Shown here: positions 6,194 through 7,094 of the stretch, in pieces
Position numbering within the stretch: the stretch's first letter is position 1
Layout: each line of letters starts with the position of its first letter
Origin: an uncultured Thermoleophilia bacterium
GTDB lineage: Bacteria > Actinomycetota > Thermoleophilia > UBA2241
Reading direction: 5' to 3'
Assembly (NCBI GenBank): GCA_903921965.1
Contig: CAIXSE010000032.1
Span: forward strand, 1 to 7,094
Length of the DNA stretch: 7,094 bases
Translations under genes and position numbers: made by a program
The notes under the pieces: generated by a model
Seen by the model: the letters and a program-made list of their open reading frames with translations, nothing else
The model's database searches: none
Told to the model about the DNA's origin: nothing

Positions 6194-6227
6194 GTCGGTC
6201 GGGCGCCAGACCCAGGGGCGCTCGAGA

Positions 6228-6236
6228 ATGGTACCA
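6228..6236 (-). promoter_or_regulatory. Candidate extended -10 for the phosphosulfolactate synthase gene
   Basis: On the minus strand 6236-6228 reads TGG then TACCAT, an extended -10 form matching 4 of 6 hexamer positions. It is followed by the only AT-rich patch in the 119-nt gap and gives a leader of about 40 nt to ATG 6181. It lies just past the hairpin that follows the TSUP gene, which suggests a separate transcription unit. No -35 box is evident. Confidence 0.4.
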
Positions 6237-6260
6237 GACGGGGCGGACCGGCCGGGGACG

Positions 6261-6300
6261 CCGGCGCGGCGGCCGGGCCGGCGGCGGGGGGCCGCGCCGG
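6261..6300 (-). terminator. Ten-bp perfect GC inverted repeat directly after the TSUP gene
   Basis: CCGGCGCGGC (6261-6270) and GCCGCGCCGG (6291-6300) are exact reverse complements around a 20-nt loop that can pair further within itself. The stem begins at the base next to the TSUP stop codon (6303-6301). No T run follows, so it is either an intrinsic terminator of the GC-only type, an mRNA 3'-end stabiliser or an attenuating structure before the synthase gene. Confidence 0.5.
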
Positions 6301-7094
6301 TCAGCTCTTGAAGAGCAGGGCCAGGCCGCTCAGGAACAGGACGGCGGCCAGGACGCTCCGCAGCACCCGTGTGGGCGCCTTCACCGTGAGCTGCGAGCCC
6401 AGCAGCACGCCGGGGATCGAGCCCATGAGCAGGGCGCCCACCATCCACAGGTCCACGTTCCCGACGCTGAACTGGGCGATGCCGGTGGCGAGCAGGAGGA
6501 TCATGGCCTGGAACACGTCGGTGCCGACGATGCGGTCGGTGGTGAGCGGATAGAACAGGATGAGGAAGACGCCGATCAGCGTGCCGCTGCCGACCGAGGT
6601 CAGGCCGATGATGAAGCCGACGACGACGCCCAGGCAGACGGTGCCGATCTTCATGCGTCGCGACATGCGGATGTTCTCGCGGCGGTACTTCTTGTCGACG
6701 TGCAGCAGGACCTTCACGATGAGGAGCACGCCGACCATCATCAGGCACGAGCCGATGGCCTTGTACAGGAACAGGTTGACCCCGTCGCCGTAGTGCGCCT
6801 TGACCATGGCGACGGCGGCGACGCCGGTGAGCGACGCCGGCACGCTGCCGAGGCACAGCCAGAGCGCCAGGGGGATGTCCACGGAGCCCTGGCGCCAGTG
6901 CTTCCACGAGCCGGCGATCTTGGTGACGGCGGCGTAGGTGACGTCGGTGCCCACGGCCATCGTGGGGGCGAAGCCGAACACGAAGATGAGCACCGGCGTC
7001 ATGAGGGCGCCGCCGCCCATGCCGGTCAGGCCGACCAGGAAGCCCACGAGGAGGCCGGCGATGGTGAGGTAGCCGTTCAGGTGGCCGCCGAGCG
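6301..7094 (-). CDS. TauE/SafE (TSUP) family membrane permease, 5' end off window
   Basis: This polytopic inner-membrane protein belongs to the family that moves sulfite, sulfonates and other small anions. The frame is open to the right edge: 15 residues precede the GTG at 7047 and belong to the first membrane segment, so that GTG is not the start and the true start is probably just outside. The internal duplication of the family is visible: GLTGMGGG, then AVGTDV in the first half, and GLTSVGSG, then IVGTDV in the second, with identical spacing (26 residues from GLT to VGTDV) and copies 142 residues apart. A basic hydrophilic loop (KKYRRENIRMSRRMK) joins the halves. The C-terminus is a final membrane segment ending LLFKS. 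Substrate cannot be read from sequence; the phosphosulfolactate synthase 119 nt downstream makes sulfite uptake or sulfonate export reasonable. Confidence 0.9.
   Translation of the reverse strand, partial: LGGHLNGYLTIAGLLVGFLVGLTGMGGGALMTPVLIFVFGFAPTMAVGTDVTYAAVTKIAGSWKHWRQGSVDIPLALWLCLGSVPASLTGVAAVAMVKAHYGDGVNLFLYKAIGSCLMMVGVLLIVKVLLHVDKKYRRENIRMSRRMKIGTVCLGVVVGFIIGLTSVGSGTLIGVFLILFYPLTTDRIVGTDVFQAMILLLATGIAQFSVGNVDLWMVGALLMGSIPGVLLGSQLTVKAPTRVLRSVLAAVLFLSGLALLFKS

Noticed and set aside
6237..6300. GC-rich tract as a possible small RNA or riboswitch
   Set aside because: Apart from the 10-bp inverted repeat I see no conserved aptamer or sRNA pattern; low-complexity GC composition explains the rest.
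6182..6907. Upstream extension of the phosphosulfolactate synthase frame to 492 codons
   Set aside because: The extension is out of frame within the TSUP gene, has low-complexity composition, and the ATG at 6181 has a strong GGAGG site and matches the family's normal N-terminus.
7045..7047. GTG at 7047 as the start of the TSUP gene
   Set aside because: The frame remains open to the window edge and the upstream codons continue the first membrane segment, so the real start is further upstream.

Overview
The window is uniformly GC-rich with a strong preference for G or C at third codon positions, GTG starts at four of the five genes whose start is visible, and tightly packed genes. This suggests a high-GC bacterium, most plausibly an actinobacterial lineage. 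No rRNA, tRNA, mobile element or CRISPR array is visible, so the placement is only a guess from composition and gene content.

Layout, left to right. Positions 1-832 (minus) hold the 5' 277 codons of a two-part Rossmann-like protein of unknown function that runs off the left edge. A 90-bp divergent region with overlapping -10 elements separates it from 923-1903 (plus), a secreted lysozyme-fold protein (glucosaminidase/transglycosylase-like) with a C-terminal Ig-like domain. Convergent to this is a two-gene minus-strand operon: an anchored SGNH-fold protein (3352-4611) followed, with an SD overlapping its stop codon, by an MBOAT O-acyltransferase (1946-3340). The pair has the architecture of AlgI/AlgJ, PatA/PatB and DltB/DltD systems, so the likely job is moving acyl (probably acetyl) groups across the membrane onto an envelope polymer.

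Upstream of that operon, still on the minus strand, are a histidine-phosphatase family protein (4762-5370), a convincing phosphosulfolactate synthase (5429-6181) and a TauE/SafE (TSUP) permease (6301 to the right edge). Phosphosulfolactate synthase condenses phosphoenolpyruvate with sulfite. With a sulfite/sulfonate-type permease on one side and a phosphatase on the other, the three look like a small organosulfonate module (make phosphosulfolactate, dephosphorylate it, move sulfite or sulfonate across the membrane). That grouping is inference; no ComB or ComC homologue is in view.

The main non-coding signals are: two minus-strand TGG-TAnCnT extended -10 candidates (before the synthase and before the SGNH gene), three 11-bp-phased direct repeats at about -41 to -73 of the SGNH gene, a 10-bp perfect GC hairpin immediately after the TSUP stop, a 7-bp hairpin in the convergent gap, and a TTCG-loop palindrome in the divergent promoter region. 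No stretch over 300 bp lacks a gene. I see no clearly undescribed system. The sulfonate module with its stand-in phosphatase and the phased repeats are the best leads.
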